Part shown: piece by piece, positions 19,261 through 27,438 of the stretch
Numbering within the stretch: position 1 is the first letter of the stretch
Layout: each line of letters begins with the position of its first letter
DNA from: [Clostridium] fimetarium
GTDB lineage: Bacteria; Bacillota; Clostridia; Lachnospirales; Lachnospiraceae
Direction of reading: 5' to 3'
Assembly (NCBI RefSeq): GCF_900111235.1
Contig: NZ_FOJI01000014.1
Span: 48,247 to 112,246 of the forward strand
DNA length: 64,000 bases
The notes under the pieces: model-generated
The model's database searches: none
What the model saw: only the letters and a program-made list of their open reading frames with translations
What the model was told of the DNA's origin: nothing
Program-made: the position numbers and the translations under genes

Positions 19261-20589
19261 TTAAATTTTATTTAACAACATATTCAAACGTTTTATTCGC
19301 TCTTTATTCCTGTAAGAATCATTGTTATCATTATCCTTATATTTATCTGTGAAAATAGTTTCATAAATTTTAACTATCTCTTTTCTAGCATTATCATCTC
19401 TAGTAATACTATCTTTATCATCCAAGATATTAAACATATATTTCTTCATAGTTGGTGATTTTTCATAAATAGCTAGTAATTCATTTGCTCCATCTCCACT
19501 TATGAGCTTATTATAAATATTGTTATTATAAATTTTTAAGGCTGCAACAATCGGAAAAAACAGTGTATCAACATGCCTTTCCATTGTATCGAAATAATTA
19601 TTCGATGAATTCCTTACAATATCCACTCCTTTATATGTTCCTTGAATATACTTATTACACTCTCTCATAGAAAAACTAAATATTTTAATTAATTCAAATA
19701 TTAATATATTTATATAATAACCATCATTATTAATTAATCTTAGATTTGTTACATAATCAACTGAAGTACTATTATTAAGTTCAAATGAAAGATCGAAAAA
19801 TTTATTTAAGTACTTAGTTGAATTAAATTCATTTCCATAAAATTTATTTATAGTATGACACAACTCGTTTTTATTAATTGAATATACAAATATTATCCTA
19901 TCGTCATCAATAAAATGTTTGATTTTTTCTAATAATCTGATTGCGAAGTCTGGCCTGCATCTATCCAATTCATCAATAAAAACAACCAACTTGTTTGCCT
20001 TTTCAACAATTAACTGATTGAATATCTCATCCATAATCGACATTATTTCTTCCGATGTCTTAACTGAATCAAGAATATCTTTTACTTGATTTTTTTCAAT
20101 TGCATTCGTTAATGTCCCTGCACCACCAAAACTAAATATATCTAATACTGAAGCTACTTTTTCAAGCAAACTACTAGTAACTACTTTCGTACTGTAAACT
20201 TTTCCATATGTTTTTATTATTGAAATCATTAAAGATGCAATAATATCATCATTATCGTCATACAACCATGCATCATAATAAACTGGCACAAATGAGTTAC
20301 TCATTTCTAATTTAGATAAATATGCATCTTTTTTTACTATCTCTTCTATTCTTTTATTATTCTCGATATCAAATTTCTGATTTCTCATATAATTCAATAT
20401 TTCATATATTTGCTTTATATAAAATGTTTTTCCACAACCCCAGTCTCCATTAATTGCAATGCTCATATTACCCTCAATATTATCAATTATCCCCAAGAAA
20501 TCCTTAATCTCTTCATTTCTCCCCAATACATTCTTTTCTAAAGTCAACAAAATATTTTCTTCTGTTGGTGATAAATCTAATTTTTTCAT
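19261..20589 (-). CDS. Second KAP-family P-loop NTPase
   Basis: 442 residues from ATG 20589 (MKKLDLSPTEENIL), 7 bases after AGGAGAGGG. Walker A is GDWGCGKT at 48-55, Walker B is in KLVVFIDELDRCRP, again the KAP signature. The C-terminal part is AT-rich in codons (many Asn, Ile, Tyr, Lys), more so than the first KAP gene. It lies 70 bases upstream of the first KAP gene in the same direction with no terminator visible between, so the two probably form one operon. A joint role in phage exclusion is inference from the family and the adjacent R-M genes. No polar-motif core is inside it. Confidence 0.87.
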   Translation of the reverse strand: MKKLDLSPTEENILLTLEKNVLGRNEEIKDFLGIIDNIEGNMSIAINGDWGCGKTFYIKQIYEILNYMRNQKFDIENNKRIEEIVKKDAYLSKLEMSNSFVPVYYDAWLYDDNDDIIASLMISIIKTYGKVYSTKVVTSSLLEKVASVLDIFSFGGAGTLTNAIEKNQVKDILDSVKTSEEIMSIMDEIFNQLIVEKANKLVVFIDELDRCRPDFAIRLLEKIKHFIDDDRIIFVYSINKNELCHTINKFYGNEFNSTKYLNKFFDLSFELNNSTSVDYVTNLRLINNDGYYINILIFELIKIFSFSMRECNKYIQGTYKGVDIVRNSSNNYFDTMERHVDTLFFPIVAALKIYNNNIYNKLISGDGANELLAIYEKSPTMKKYMFNILDDKDSITRDDNARKEIVKIYETIFTDKYKDNDNNDSYRNKERIKRLNMLLNKI

Positions 20590-20778
20590 ACTATATCCCT
20601 CTCCTCTTTTGTATTCTATCACTCATATTATATAACAAATATGCCAATAACTCTACTTCATTTAATTAGTTCACTGGATATCGAGCTGATTCATTTTCCT
20701 TTAGTAAACTACGCAAATCATCATTGTCATTAACACCTTAATGCAATACCCCATTCTTATAAAACTGCATAAAAATAA

Positions 20779-20804
20779 CCTGAGTATCTACTAACATACT
20801 CAGG
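20779..20804 (-). terminator. Terminator after the 133-residue gene
   Basis: Arms CCTGAGTAT and ATACTCAGG, the same stem as at 17601-17626, followed by TTTTTATG on the minus strand. The polar motif follows at 20757. Confidence 0.8.
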
Positions 20805-20824
20805 CTAACTCTTGATTTAAATGG

Positions 20825-21226
20825 TTACTTTTTTGAATGAAATCGAACCACTGCATTTCTAGTACTACTTGCATAAGCATCTATATAAAATATAATTCCA
20901 TCTACGCATTGATATATAAGTTCATCTTGAAGTTTTTCAACATTATTATAAGTATCTATAAAATATCCCATACCTATTTCAAAATAATTATCTCTTTCCA
21001 TTTCTTTTTCTATTTTCTTAAGATTTCCATATACCACTATTATTCTTTTTCTGAGCTTATCTTGCTTGGATGATAACCAGAACTCTACCACAGTTCTTCG
21101 TTTACAATAATCACTTGTTTCTATCAGCTCCAAATAATAATCCTTGTTCCATGTGTATCTTGACATTTTTGGAATATCAACTTTCTTTATTCCTTCTATA
21201 ACATCCTTTTTAGATGGCGTGTCCAT
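20825..21226 (-). CDS. Hypothetical protein, 133 residues
   Basis: Not recognised. A helical, charged, Tyr-rich protein (SRYTWNKDYYLELIETSDYCKRR) without signal peptide or membrane span. AAGGAGG precedes the ATG by 7 bases. It has its own terminator before the KAP operon and sits just after another small gene, in a region that reads as a string of single-gene units each bounded by a hairpin and a polar-motif copy. Confidence 0.6.
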   Translation of the reverse strand: MDTPSKKDVIEGIKKVDIPKMSRYTWNKDYYLELIETSDYCKRRTVVEFWLSSKQDKLRKRIIVVYGNLKKIEKEMERDNYFEIGMGYFIDTYNNVEKLQDELIYQCVDGIIFYIDAYASSTRNAVVRFHSKK

Positions 21227-21268
21227 TATAATACCTCCTTAGGTCATACCCCATTACTTTAGAAAGAT

Positions 21269-21298
21269 AGCCTGACCAACTGCTGCATTAATCAGGCT
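21269..21298 (-). terminator. Terminator after the 65-residue gene
   Basis: Arms AGCCTGA and TCAGGCT; TCTTTC follows on the minus strand. The polar motif follows at 21247. Confidence 0.65.
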
Positions 21299-21305
21299 AT
21301 CGGAA

Positions 21306-21503
21306 CTACTTATCTTGTTGATCTTTCTCATCTATCATTTTTACCAACTTTTCCATCAACGATAAGATACCCTTTGCGAGCTCTCTAGCACTTATTTTGT
21401 TCTCCTCATCCATCTCGGCTTCATTTTCATCATCTAAGACTAACACTATGTCGTCTTTATTTGAAATTGTGCTGACACTTTTAACCTCTAATTCACTACT
21501 CAT
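21306..21503 (-). CDS. Small hypothetical acidic protein, 65 residues
   Basis: A small acidic helical protein: an N-terminal beta-like stretch, DDENEAEMDEENK, then ARELAKGILSLMEKLVKMIDEKDQQDK, which could form a coiled coil. No family recognised. AAGGTG lies about 10 bases before the ATG. Its own terminator follows. It may be real because of the ribosome site and the terminator, but coding evidence is modest at this size. Confidence 0.5.
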   Translation of the reverse strand: MSSELEVKSVSTISNKDDIVLVLDDENEAEMDEENKISARELAKGILSLMEKLVKMIDEKDQQDK

Positions 21504-22316
21504 ACCACTTACACCTTCTTTCTATTTTTACCATGTAAGCTGTATGAATTATCTTAGAAAATATATCAAACTAAATAGCTTCTGAGCTCTTATTTATTCT
21601 AGTGTTAGTATTTTAATATATGAACTTTTTTGTATCCTTAAAAGAATTTTATAATCAATATGATTTAAACTGTGTGTTTTGGATTGCCTCCAAGAGATAA
21701 AAGTCGGACTTTCAAGAACTGATTTAAATTACAAGTAGTACTCTAATTACCTGTAAGACTTAAACAATCTCAAATAAGCTACCAAATTTCAATCTATCTT
21801 ATATTCAATTTACTTTGGCTCCAAACCCTATACATATATGCTCCAAGAGAATTGTTCAGTCTTGCAGAGTCACACTCAAAAATATAATCAAACATTTTTC
21901 CGATAAGCTACCAGAGAATCTAAAACCTATAGATAAAATTCGTTTTATCCAAAATACTGAAATATTATCGAATTCATAAAAGGTGTGCCAGATTGAACTG
22001 AAATACATATCTTGATTGTATTGAGTAGCTATAAGCAAATAATCAATTTACTATACGCTGCCTACAGAACCGACTTTTTGAAGCCATCATTCCGAAGAAA
22101 AATTCAAGCCGTTTCCGACAAAACCCAAGCCAATCGAAGAAGTATAGAGCAAAGGCTTTTAAAAGGCTGTTTGGGGCGAATTTGGAGCCGTAAAGGGCAT
22201 TCGTGTTCGCAAGACCTACCCCAACTGTTCCGTAAAGGCTTCAAAGCCTCTAGCTTACTGAGTTTACACCAAACTTAACTATATTTATTGTGATTATAAT
22301 CGCTAATATGATGGTG
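21504..22316. other. Gene-poor stretch with a GC-richer broken fragment
   Basis: From 21,504 to about 22,040 I see only AT-rich sequence. From about 22,060 to 22,280 the DNA is clearly richer in G and C. On the plus strand it reads as NRLFEAIIPKKNSSRFRQNP and onward to KRLFGANLEP then a stop, and in another frame as AVWGEFGAVKGIRVRKTY and onward to KPLAY then a stop. That looks like a decayed coding tail of foreign origin, but I cannot name it. An 88-codon frame at 22,012-22,278 lacks a ribosome site and is not called. Confidence 0.4.
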
Positions 22317-22640
22317 CTAATTATTATCACCAAAATCATCTTCCCATCCATACCAATGAGTAAATAAGAATACGGTTCCACACTTTTCACAAAAGCAATA
22401 ATATAAATCACATACATCTCTACCACCTTGCGTTATTTTAAATTTATTGCACTCTAACACATTTAATTCAACTCCATTACAAGAATGATATGTATCTCCA
22501 AAGTCAGTTGTTGTATTTGAAAAAATTACACTCTTAACATGCTTTTTTGTCTGTAAATGTATAAAACTTTTTATGACAGAAACAGTGTAAGCAATATTTA
22601 CTGGTCTGGTCGCTTCTAATTTACCTCTTTTTATTTTCAT
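22317..22640 (-). CDS. Hypothetical protein with a CxxC motif, 107 residues
   Basis: Soluble protein with a single zinc-ribbon-like CEKCGTVFLF near the end and two more cysteines earlier (SCNG, DLYYCFCEKC), which together could bind one metal ion. Not otherwise recognised. GGAAGAG precedes the ATG. It stands alone between the GC-rich fragment and a terminator-bounded operon. Confidence 0.55.
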   Translation of the reverse strand: MKIKRGKLEATRPVNIAYTVSVIKSFIHLQTKKHVKSVIFSNTTTDFGDTYHSCNGVELNVLECNKFKITQGGRDVCDLYYCFCEKCGTVFLFTHWYGWEDDFGDNN

Positions 22641-22768
22641 CTAGCTCTTCCTTTCGTTATATAAGAAAAAATCTCTTATCGAATTTAATTCACTAGCTAT
22701 AAATCATCTTACAAAATTTATCAACCTTAAAAGAATCCTAAGGTACCCCATTTCAGATAAAAAGAAAA

Positions 22769-22793
22769 GACCTACATCTTTCGACATAGGTCT
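22769..22793 (-). terminator. Terminator of the DUF262 operon
   Basis: Arms AGACCTA and TAGGTCT, then TTTTCTTTTT on the minus strand. The polar motif follows at 22744. Confidence 0.8.
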
Positions 22794-22799
22794 CATCCT

Positions 22800-23015
22800 C
22801 TATACACTTATGAACTTATCCTTACCAACGACTATGGCTATTGAGCCACCACTCTTCCATGACCCATGCAGTTGCATATTATCGTCAGCACACTTAACTG
22901 TAAATATATCGCCTACCTCTTTTGGAGAATAAGGGTCATCAATTCTTTCTGTTAGTTGAAGAACCATACCTTTCGGATACAACTCTTCTAACTGATTTTT
23001 ACTTAATTGCTGCAT
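22800..23015 (-). CDS. DUF4314-like small protein
   Basis: 71 residues. The pattern YPKGMVLQLTERIDDPYSPKEVGDIFTVKCADDN followed by a short beta region matches the DUF4314 type, small SH3-like barrels found on phages and conjugative elements; the function is unknown. The start overlaps the end of the DUF3846 gene by 17 bases, with GAAGGTGAAG as the ribosome site, so it is translationally coupled. Last gene of a four-gene overlapping operon. Confidence 0.7.
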   Translation of the reverse strand: MQQLSKNQLEELYPKGMVLQLTERIDDPYSPKEVGDIFTVKCADDNMQLHGSWKSGGSIAIVVGKDKFISV

Positions 23016-23400
23016 GGATTACTTCACCTTCTTTTGTTTGTAATATAGCACTGCCATTTGAATATATAAGTATTGGAAGTAATGTATCATTAATAAATGA
23101 GATATCAGACTCAAGAATACTTGTAGTATTTCCATCTTTATCGTGCCTTGCAACAAATCCATTACCACAAATTATTTCAATAATATCACCTTCTTTATTT
23201 AGCCATGCTCTATTCAAAGTTAAACCTCTAATTTTTCCTTCTTCGTTCACAAAAAGGTCTAAATCAGCCTTATCATCAAGGCAAACGATTTCAATATAAC
23301 CACCAACCTCTTTTTGGAAAGATTCAAGAGAATCTTCTACCTCTTTAATATAACCTTCTTGTCTTTCTTCCAACGAGTATATCTTAATTTTGTCCGCCAT
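22999..23400 (-). CDS. DUF3846 family protein
   Basis: 133 residues from ATG 23400 (MADKIKIYSL), where GCGAGGA is the ribosome site inside the preceding gene. The order EVGGYIEIVCLDD, then NEEGKIRGLTLNRAW, then DIIEIICGNGFVARHD is the DUF3846 pattern common on mobile elements of Firmicutes and Actinobacteria. Function unknown. It overlaps the DUF262 gene by 17 bases and the DUF4314 gene by 17, so the four are made from one message. Confidence 0.8.
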   Translation of the reverse strand: MADKIKIYSLEERQEGYIKEVEDSLESFQKEVGGYIEIVCLDDKADLDLFVNEEGKIRGLTLNRAWLNKEGDIIEIICGNGFVARHDKDGNTTSILESDISFINDTLLPILIYSNGSAILQTKEGEVIHAAIK

Positions 23401-24625
23401 CTGAGTCCTCGCTCTCTGCAACTGATTCATTTTCATCAGAAATACCAGTCTGTACATCATCAACATCTACAAGACTTGGCTCATCTAAAATATCCTTAGC
23501 ATTTTCGATTGGATCTTCATTACTTATGTTTTCAACATCATTTTGATCTTCGGCACATACCCCATTTGAGTTAGAATCCTCTGTATGTTCAGACTTTTCT
23601 TCGACCGGTGGAGTCATTCTGAAGTACTTATAAAAAGCATCTTTCAATACATTTAATCTGCCTTCAACATTGACTCTTTTAACATTACCACTACCTGAAA
23701 ATTCCTTATAAGCTTCTGATTCACTTAAAAAGAATTCACTAAGAAATGCTTTATAACTTTCAGCTTCGATATCATTAAGGAATGCCTGCTCTGCTAAAAC
23801 AATAATGATCGGTACATTATTTTTTCTTAGAAACTTAGTCTTTTCATTGAATACCCCAAGATAGCTTACGATATCTGAAAAATCATCTCTATGTGACTTA
23901 GTAAACAAATTACGCAATCTTTCAGCATACTTAAGACATTCTGACATACTAATTGATTTATAATCATTATAGTCAGAATCAAGTAGCATAACTGACTGTA
24001 ATGCTAAACCAAAATCATCCTCTCTTAGTGCTTGATTAGCAGTAATGTTGATACCTTGGCTAAAAAATGGTTTTTCCAAGAGGTCTCTCATATAATTACA
24101 AATCTCTTCACCAAGCTTAGGCTTACTTTTTTGAACTGTTGAAAGAGCTACTCCACTGTTGATATTTGCAAATAGCATCTCAGCCTCTTCAGAGGTGTAG
24201 TTTTCAATACATTGAACTGAAAATCTAAATCCTGTAATAGCATCCTTACACTCATCACTCAACTCAGTAAATGTAAATCCTGCTAAATCATATACTGTAC
24301 CATCAACTTCTGCCTCTGGTGTGGAACCATGAAGCTTAAATTCATTATTCATAAATGAAAATAACGTTGTTAATCGTTGCTGCCCGTCAAGTATTTCATA
24401 CTTCGACTGCTGTTTTCCTTTTTCATCAAGTCCATCAGAGTCCTTCAAAAGTACAATTGGTGGTAGATAACTGTCAGCCAATAATGACCATACAAGCATG
24501 CTCTTAGTTATCAAATTCCACATACCAGAATGTCGCTGATATGGTAACGTACATTTTAAATTTCCCTTTTCTTCTTTCCACTTTCTTAATGTGCCCAGTC
24601 CAACTGGTAAATTACTTCTTGTCAT
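23384..24625 (-). CDS. DUF262 (GmrS-like) protein without nuclease domain
   Basis: 413 residues from ATG 24625 (MTRSNLPVGLG), with AAGGAGAG upstream. The DUF262 signature is clear: LPYQRHSGMW near the start and EILDGQQRLTTLF, the DGQQR loop shared with ParB/Srx-like NTP-binding domains. In GmrSD type IV restriction enzymes DUF262 is joined to a DUF1524 His-Asn-His nuclease; none is visible here. The last 70 residues are acidic and disordered. A nucleotide-dependent regulator or partial restriction factor is possible. The polar motif is at 23558 (Asn-Gly-Val) and 23852. Confidence 0.82.
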   Translation of the reverse strand: MTRSNLPVGLGTLRKWKEEKGNLKCTLPYQRHSGMWNLITKSMLVWSLLADSYLPPIVLLKDSDGLDEKGKQQSKYEILDGQQRLTTLFSFMNNEFKLHGSTPEAEVDGTVYDLAGFTFTELSDECKDAITGFRFSVQCIENYTSEEAEMLFANINSGVALSTVQKSKPKLGEEICNYMRDLLEKPFFSQGINITANQALREDDFGLALQSVMLLDSDYNDYKSISMSECLKYAERLRNLFTKSHRDDFSDIVSYLGVFNEKTKFLRKNNVPIIIVLAEQAFLNDIEAESYKAFLSEFFLSESEAYKEFSGSGNVKRVNVEGRLNVLKDAFYKYFRMTPPVEEKSEHTEDSNSNGVCAEDQNDVENISNEDPIENAKDILDEPSLVDVDDVQTGISDENESVAESEDSDGGQN

Positions 24626-24779
24626 GTGATCTCTCCTTCTTCTTGAAAAATATATTTGTTGTAACCTTGGGTAATAACTCCTCAAAATGCAGTAAATCTT
24701 GACTTCTCTGTCCTGCTACCCCATTTGTTAGTAAAACTGGATTAAAATCATTTATACTTTGAAATCCCACCAATGCCAT
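24612..24779 (-). CDS. Small protein leading the DUF262 operon, 55 residues
   Basis: Start at ATG 24779 (MALVGFQSIN), 6 bases after GGAAGGAG. It ends with a Lys-rich tail (FFKKKERSHDKK) and overlaps the DUF262 start by 14 bases, which argues that it is translated. No family recognised. The polar motif (24717) codes for Asn-Gly-Val in the middle of this very short gene. Confidence 0.55.
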   Translation of the reverse strand: MALVGFQSINDFNPVLLTNGVAGQRSQDLLHFEELLPKVTTNIFFKKKERSHDKK

Positions 24780-24882
24780 ACACTCCTTCCGATTTATTTT
24801 TGTGGTCGTATTAATCACTCTGTTTGAAAATATAATCAAGTCATTTTTAATAAATTTTTACTTTTTATTAATTTAAGCAAAA

Positions 24883-24912
24883 AAAAGCAACCACCTTTCG
24901 ATGATTGCTTTT
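24883..24912 (-). terminator. Terminator after the metalloprotease gene
   Basis: Arms AAAAGCAA and TTGCTTTT, with a long T run on the minus strand. Confidence 0.8.
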
Positions 24913-24923
24913 AAATATTTTTA

Positions 24924-25967
24924 CTAATACCCAAAATTATTTAACATATATGCATAGGCTCTCGGTGCTAACTGAAGTACCCCATTTGGATTGTAGCAAT
25001 ATTCCTGACCTACTTCAGCAAAGAACTCTTGAGCACTACTTTTATAATGACCATCTTCCGAATATCCACTTGGCTGAAAGATATCTTTTTCTGCCTCATA
25101 TATACTTTTCCACTCACCTGTGTTACTCAACCAACCATGAGAGTAATCTACATAGTGAAAAAACTCATGAACTACACTACTCCTAAACTTACTACCATCT
25201 GCTTCAAGAATAATTTTATGCTCATTTGTTAATGTTAATCCACACCAAGAACCAGAGCTGCCTCCATAAGTACTTGCAATATTTTTATATGTCACAAGTA
25301 TCTTCCAATCAGACTTATTAAAGCCATCAACTAAATTGCCTGGAACATTAGCAAGACAACTATTTATTTCATCAATCATAGTCTTTTCTAAAGTGTCTTC
25401 TACTGTAATACCTCCTATAGTAATACCTGCTGCAAGTTTTTTCTTTCTATCAGCTTCATCTTGAATTGCCTTATTTTTTTCAATAGTGTTATCTTTAACT
25501 TCTTCTGAACAAATAAAGCAATTACGAACATAACCTGTCACTCCATCACTGGTAATCCTTACATAACTAAAGTCCCATCCTTTATCAATAACATAAACCT
25601 CTGTCCACTCATCGATGTATCCATTGGGATCACACTCAAAATCTGGTTCTGATCTCAAATATGTTTTTGTATTAACATATTTAATTTTATCCTCAGTAGA
25701 TGTTTCACTGCTGGCTGCCCCATTTGAAGCTTGAATACTTTCAACCTCTTGTAAATACTCTGTCTCTTGATTGGTTATTTCGTCTTCAATTTGCCCTACC
25801 ACATTTAATTCTTCTACTTGAGATGTTTCTGGCTCCTCATAAATACTATCAGAGGTATTTATTTCACTACTTCTTGCACCTACATCTGTCATCGTAAAAA
25901 CTGATACACCTACCAATATAACTACCATTAATCCTACAGATAAAACTAACTGCCTTTTTCTCCTCAT
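24924..25967 (-). CDS. Anchored zinc metalloprotease, anthrax-lethal-factor-like, with SH3 domain
   Basis: 347 residues. An N-terminal membrane anchor (about 7-26, LVLSVGLMVVILVGVSVFTM), an acidic linker to about 95, a bacterial SH3 domain (about 98-152, TYLRSEPDF to GYVRNCFI), then a catalytic domain with HEFFH at 267-271 and a downstream EFFAE (Glu314 a likely third zinc ligand). The HExxH...(A)xEFFAE layout fits the ATLF-like/M34 group, known from anthrax lethal factor and many secreted clostridial proteins. It would act outside the membrane, perhaps on cell wall or surface proteins; the substrate is unknown. AAAGGAG precedes the ATG. The polar motif at 24978 codes Asn-Gly-Val. Confidence 0.8.
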   Translation of the reverse strand: MRRKRQLVLSVGLMVVILVGVSVFTMTDVGARSSEINTSDSIYEEPETSQVEELNVVGQIEDEITNQETEYLQEVESIQASNGAASSETSTEDKIKYVNTKTYLRSEPDFECDPNGYIDEWTEVYVIDKGWDFSYVRITSDGVTGYVRNCFICSEEVKDNTIEKNKAIQDEADRKKKLAAGITIGGITVEDTLEKTMIDEINSCLANVPGNLVDGFNKSDWKILVTYKNIASTYGGSSGSWCGLTLTNEHKIILEADGSKFRSSVVHEFFHYVDYSHGWLSNTGEWKSIYEAEKDIFQPSGYSEDGHYKSSAQEFFAEVGQEYCYNPNGVLQLAPRAYAYMLNNFGY

Positions 25968-26070
25968 TACAAATTTCTCCTTTAAAAATAGATTTCCTTT
26001 TACATGATTTTGTATTTATATTGAGACTTCCAAATTCAACTGTATAAAAATTCTATATTTAAAAATTCAA

Positions 26071-26104
26071 AAAGGTCTTGAAGAATTTACTCCTCAAGAC
26101 CTTT
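26071..26104 (-). terminator. Terminator after the 92-residue gene
   Basis: Arms AAAGGTCTTG and CAAGACCTTT, followed by TTTTTGAA on the minus strand. Confidence 0.85.
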
Positions 26105-26154
26105 TATACTTAATATATCTAATGCTATCTATTTTTAAAGTGCCAATGCACTAT

Positions 26155-26433
26155 TTAAATATTATTTACAGCTGTTGTAGAGTAGACATCACTGTAAGGA
26201 TAAACACAAATATCACTTGTGTGTTCTAATATAAATGAACTAATTAATTCTGGAAGTGAAGATATTAACTCTTTATTTGACTTACATTCGACGTAAAACA
26301 AATGCACATTATAGTCATGAAATGGTAATACTAATTGACTTGGAAACTCTGTTTTCATTACTCTACTCTTTACAATGGTCTTATATAGAGGTAAATTTAA
26401 GTTTTTGTTTATTATAAAACTGTAAAATGCCAT
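26155..26433 (-). CDS. Hypothetical protein of the duplicated cassette
   Basis: 92 residues, not recognised: MAFYSFIINKNLNLPLYKT at the start, later beta-rich with DYNVHLFYVECKSNKE. AAGGGG precedes the ATG. The first 20 codons are repeated almost exactly at 27357-27413, where a shortened copy remains, so this gene and the lipoprotein gene before it were duplicated as a unit. It lies 26 bases after the first lipoprotein gene and is probably in the same operon. Confidence 0.6.
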   Translation of the reverse strand: MAFYSFIINKNLNLPLYKTIVKSRVMKTEFPSQLVLPFHDYNVHLFYVECKSNKELISSLPELISSFILEHTSDICVYPYSDVYSTTAVNNI

Positions 26434-26459
26434 AGGTTATTCCCCTTATATGCTAGTTG

Positions 26460-27287
26460 TTAATAATGACCACCTGGATTACCTGTGGAACAATTCTGAT
26501 TACCTATAGGTAAATCTGGAGTACTACTACAATCTGTTGAACAGTTAGATGCACAATTGCTTGGTGTTGCTGCGCAGTTACTTGGTGTTGCTGTGCAATC
26601 TGAGGTGCAATTAGAAGTACAATTGCTAGGTGTAACTGGAGTTGGTGTTGGTGTAGGAGCAGGGGCTGGGGCTACTGCTTTCACTGCAGGTTGAGTTTCA
26701 CTGAAGTAATCGTTGATGCAATAGCCTTCTGTGCCATCTGCTAGACGTACTTTAACCCAGTTTGTATCCTTCACTGTTGCGATGACAGTAACTGCGTCTC
26801 GATACCCCACTGAAGTGATTAGACCTGCTTGAGTACTGTAGTTATCTCTGATACTTAAGCTATCTGCTGTTATATAACGTACATAGTCACATGCAAAGAG
26901 TATCTTCTCCGTTACTACTAGGCTAGATTTCACTACTGCTGTGTTACCTGCTGTGTCCGTTACAAGGTAAGTTATTTCTTGAGTGCCAAAGTTTTCAAAA
27001 TCTGCACCTGATACAGTTAATTTACTTGTAATATCACCATCAATATTATCCACTGCTGAGATGCCTGACATAAGGTCGATTGCAGTACCTTGCTCAGTTG
27101 ACTTTTCTGAAACACCAAGGATTTGTGGTTCTGTTTTGTCGGCTACCGCACTAGCATTGTTCTGAGTTTCAGTTTTATTTAATACACTCTCATGAGCACT
27201 TGGGTTATAGCAAGATACCATTCCGATAGTTGTTGCTCCTACCACTAAAGCTGCTGCTCCAATAACTAATTTTCTATTTCTATTCAT
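26460..27287 (-). CDS. Lipoprotein with HYR/DUF5011 and SH3 domains and a Cys-rich tail (paralogue 1)
   Basis: 275 residues. A lipoprotein-type signal (GAAALVVGATTIGMVSC) is followed by an Ig-like DUF5011 domain (about 55-130, the DNIDGDITSKLTVSG and YLVTDTAGNTA pattern), a bacterial SH3 domain (about 133-195, DSLSIRDNYSTQAG, GTEGYCINDYF), a Pro-rich linker and a tail with a cysteine about every four residues (SNCTSNCTSDC, later SNCASNCSTDC). The Cys lie next to Asn, Asp and Ser. It is probably anchored to the outer face and binds cell-wall or matrix material. GGGGAG precedes the start. Confidence 0.8.
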   Translation of the reverse strand: MNRNRKLVIGAAALVVGATTIGMVSCYNPSAHESVLNKTETQNNASAVADKTEPQILGVSEKSTEQGTAIDLMSGISAVDNIDGDITSKLTVSGADFENFGTQEITYLVTDTAGNTAVVKSSLVVTEKILFACDYVRYITADSLSIRDNYSTQAGLITSVGYRDAVTVIATVKDTNWVKVRLADGTEGYCINDYFSETQPAVKAVAPAPAPTPTPTPVTPSNCTSNCTSDCTATPSNCAATPSNCASNCSTDCSSTPDLPIGNQNCSTGNPGGHY

Positions 27288-27308
27288 TATTTATCTCCCC
27301 GATCAGTA

Positions 27309-27413
27309 TTAATTATTGACTTTTGTACTTTGGACTTCAACTCTACTTCTTGCAAGGTCTCTACATAAAGGTAAATTTAAGTTTTTGTTTATTATAAAAC
27401 TGTAAAATGCCAT
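27309..27413 (-). pseudogene. Shortened copy of the 92-residue gene
   Basis: 34 codons: MAFYSFIINKNLNLPL is identical to the gene at 26433, the next residues (CRDLARSRVE) still align with YKTIVKSRVM, then a stop at 27309. AAGGAG still precedes the ATG. It is the remnant left by the tandem duplication and shows that the second copy decayed. Confidence 0.8.
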
Positions 27414-27438
27414 ATCTAGTCTCCTTATCTGATAGTTA

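Noticed and set aside
17634..20589. Phage DNA packaging or partition ATPases instead of KAP proteins
   Set aside because: Both carry the KAP signature DELDRC after Walker B and lack terminase or ParA features.
22012..22278. 88-codon plus-strand frame in the GC-richer fragment
   Set aside because: It begins with TTG and lacks a ribosome site; the same DNA reads better as decayed pieces in other frames.
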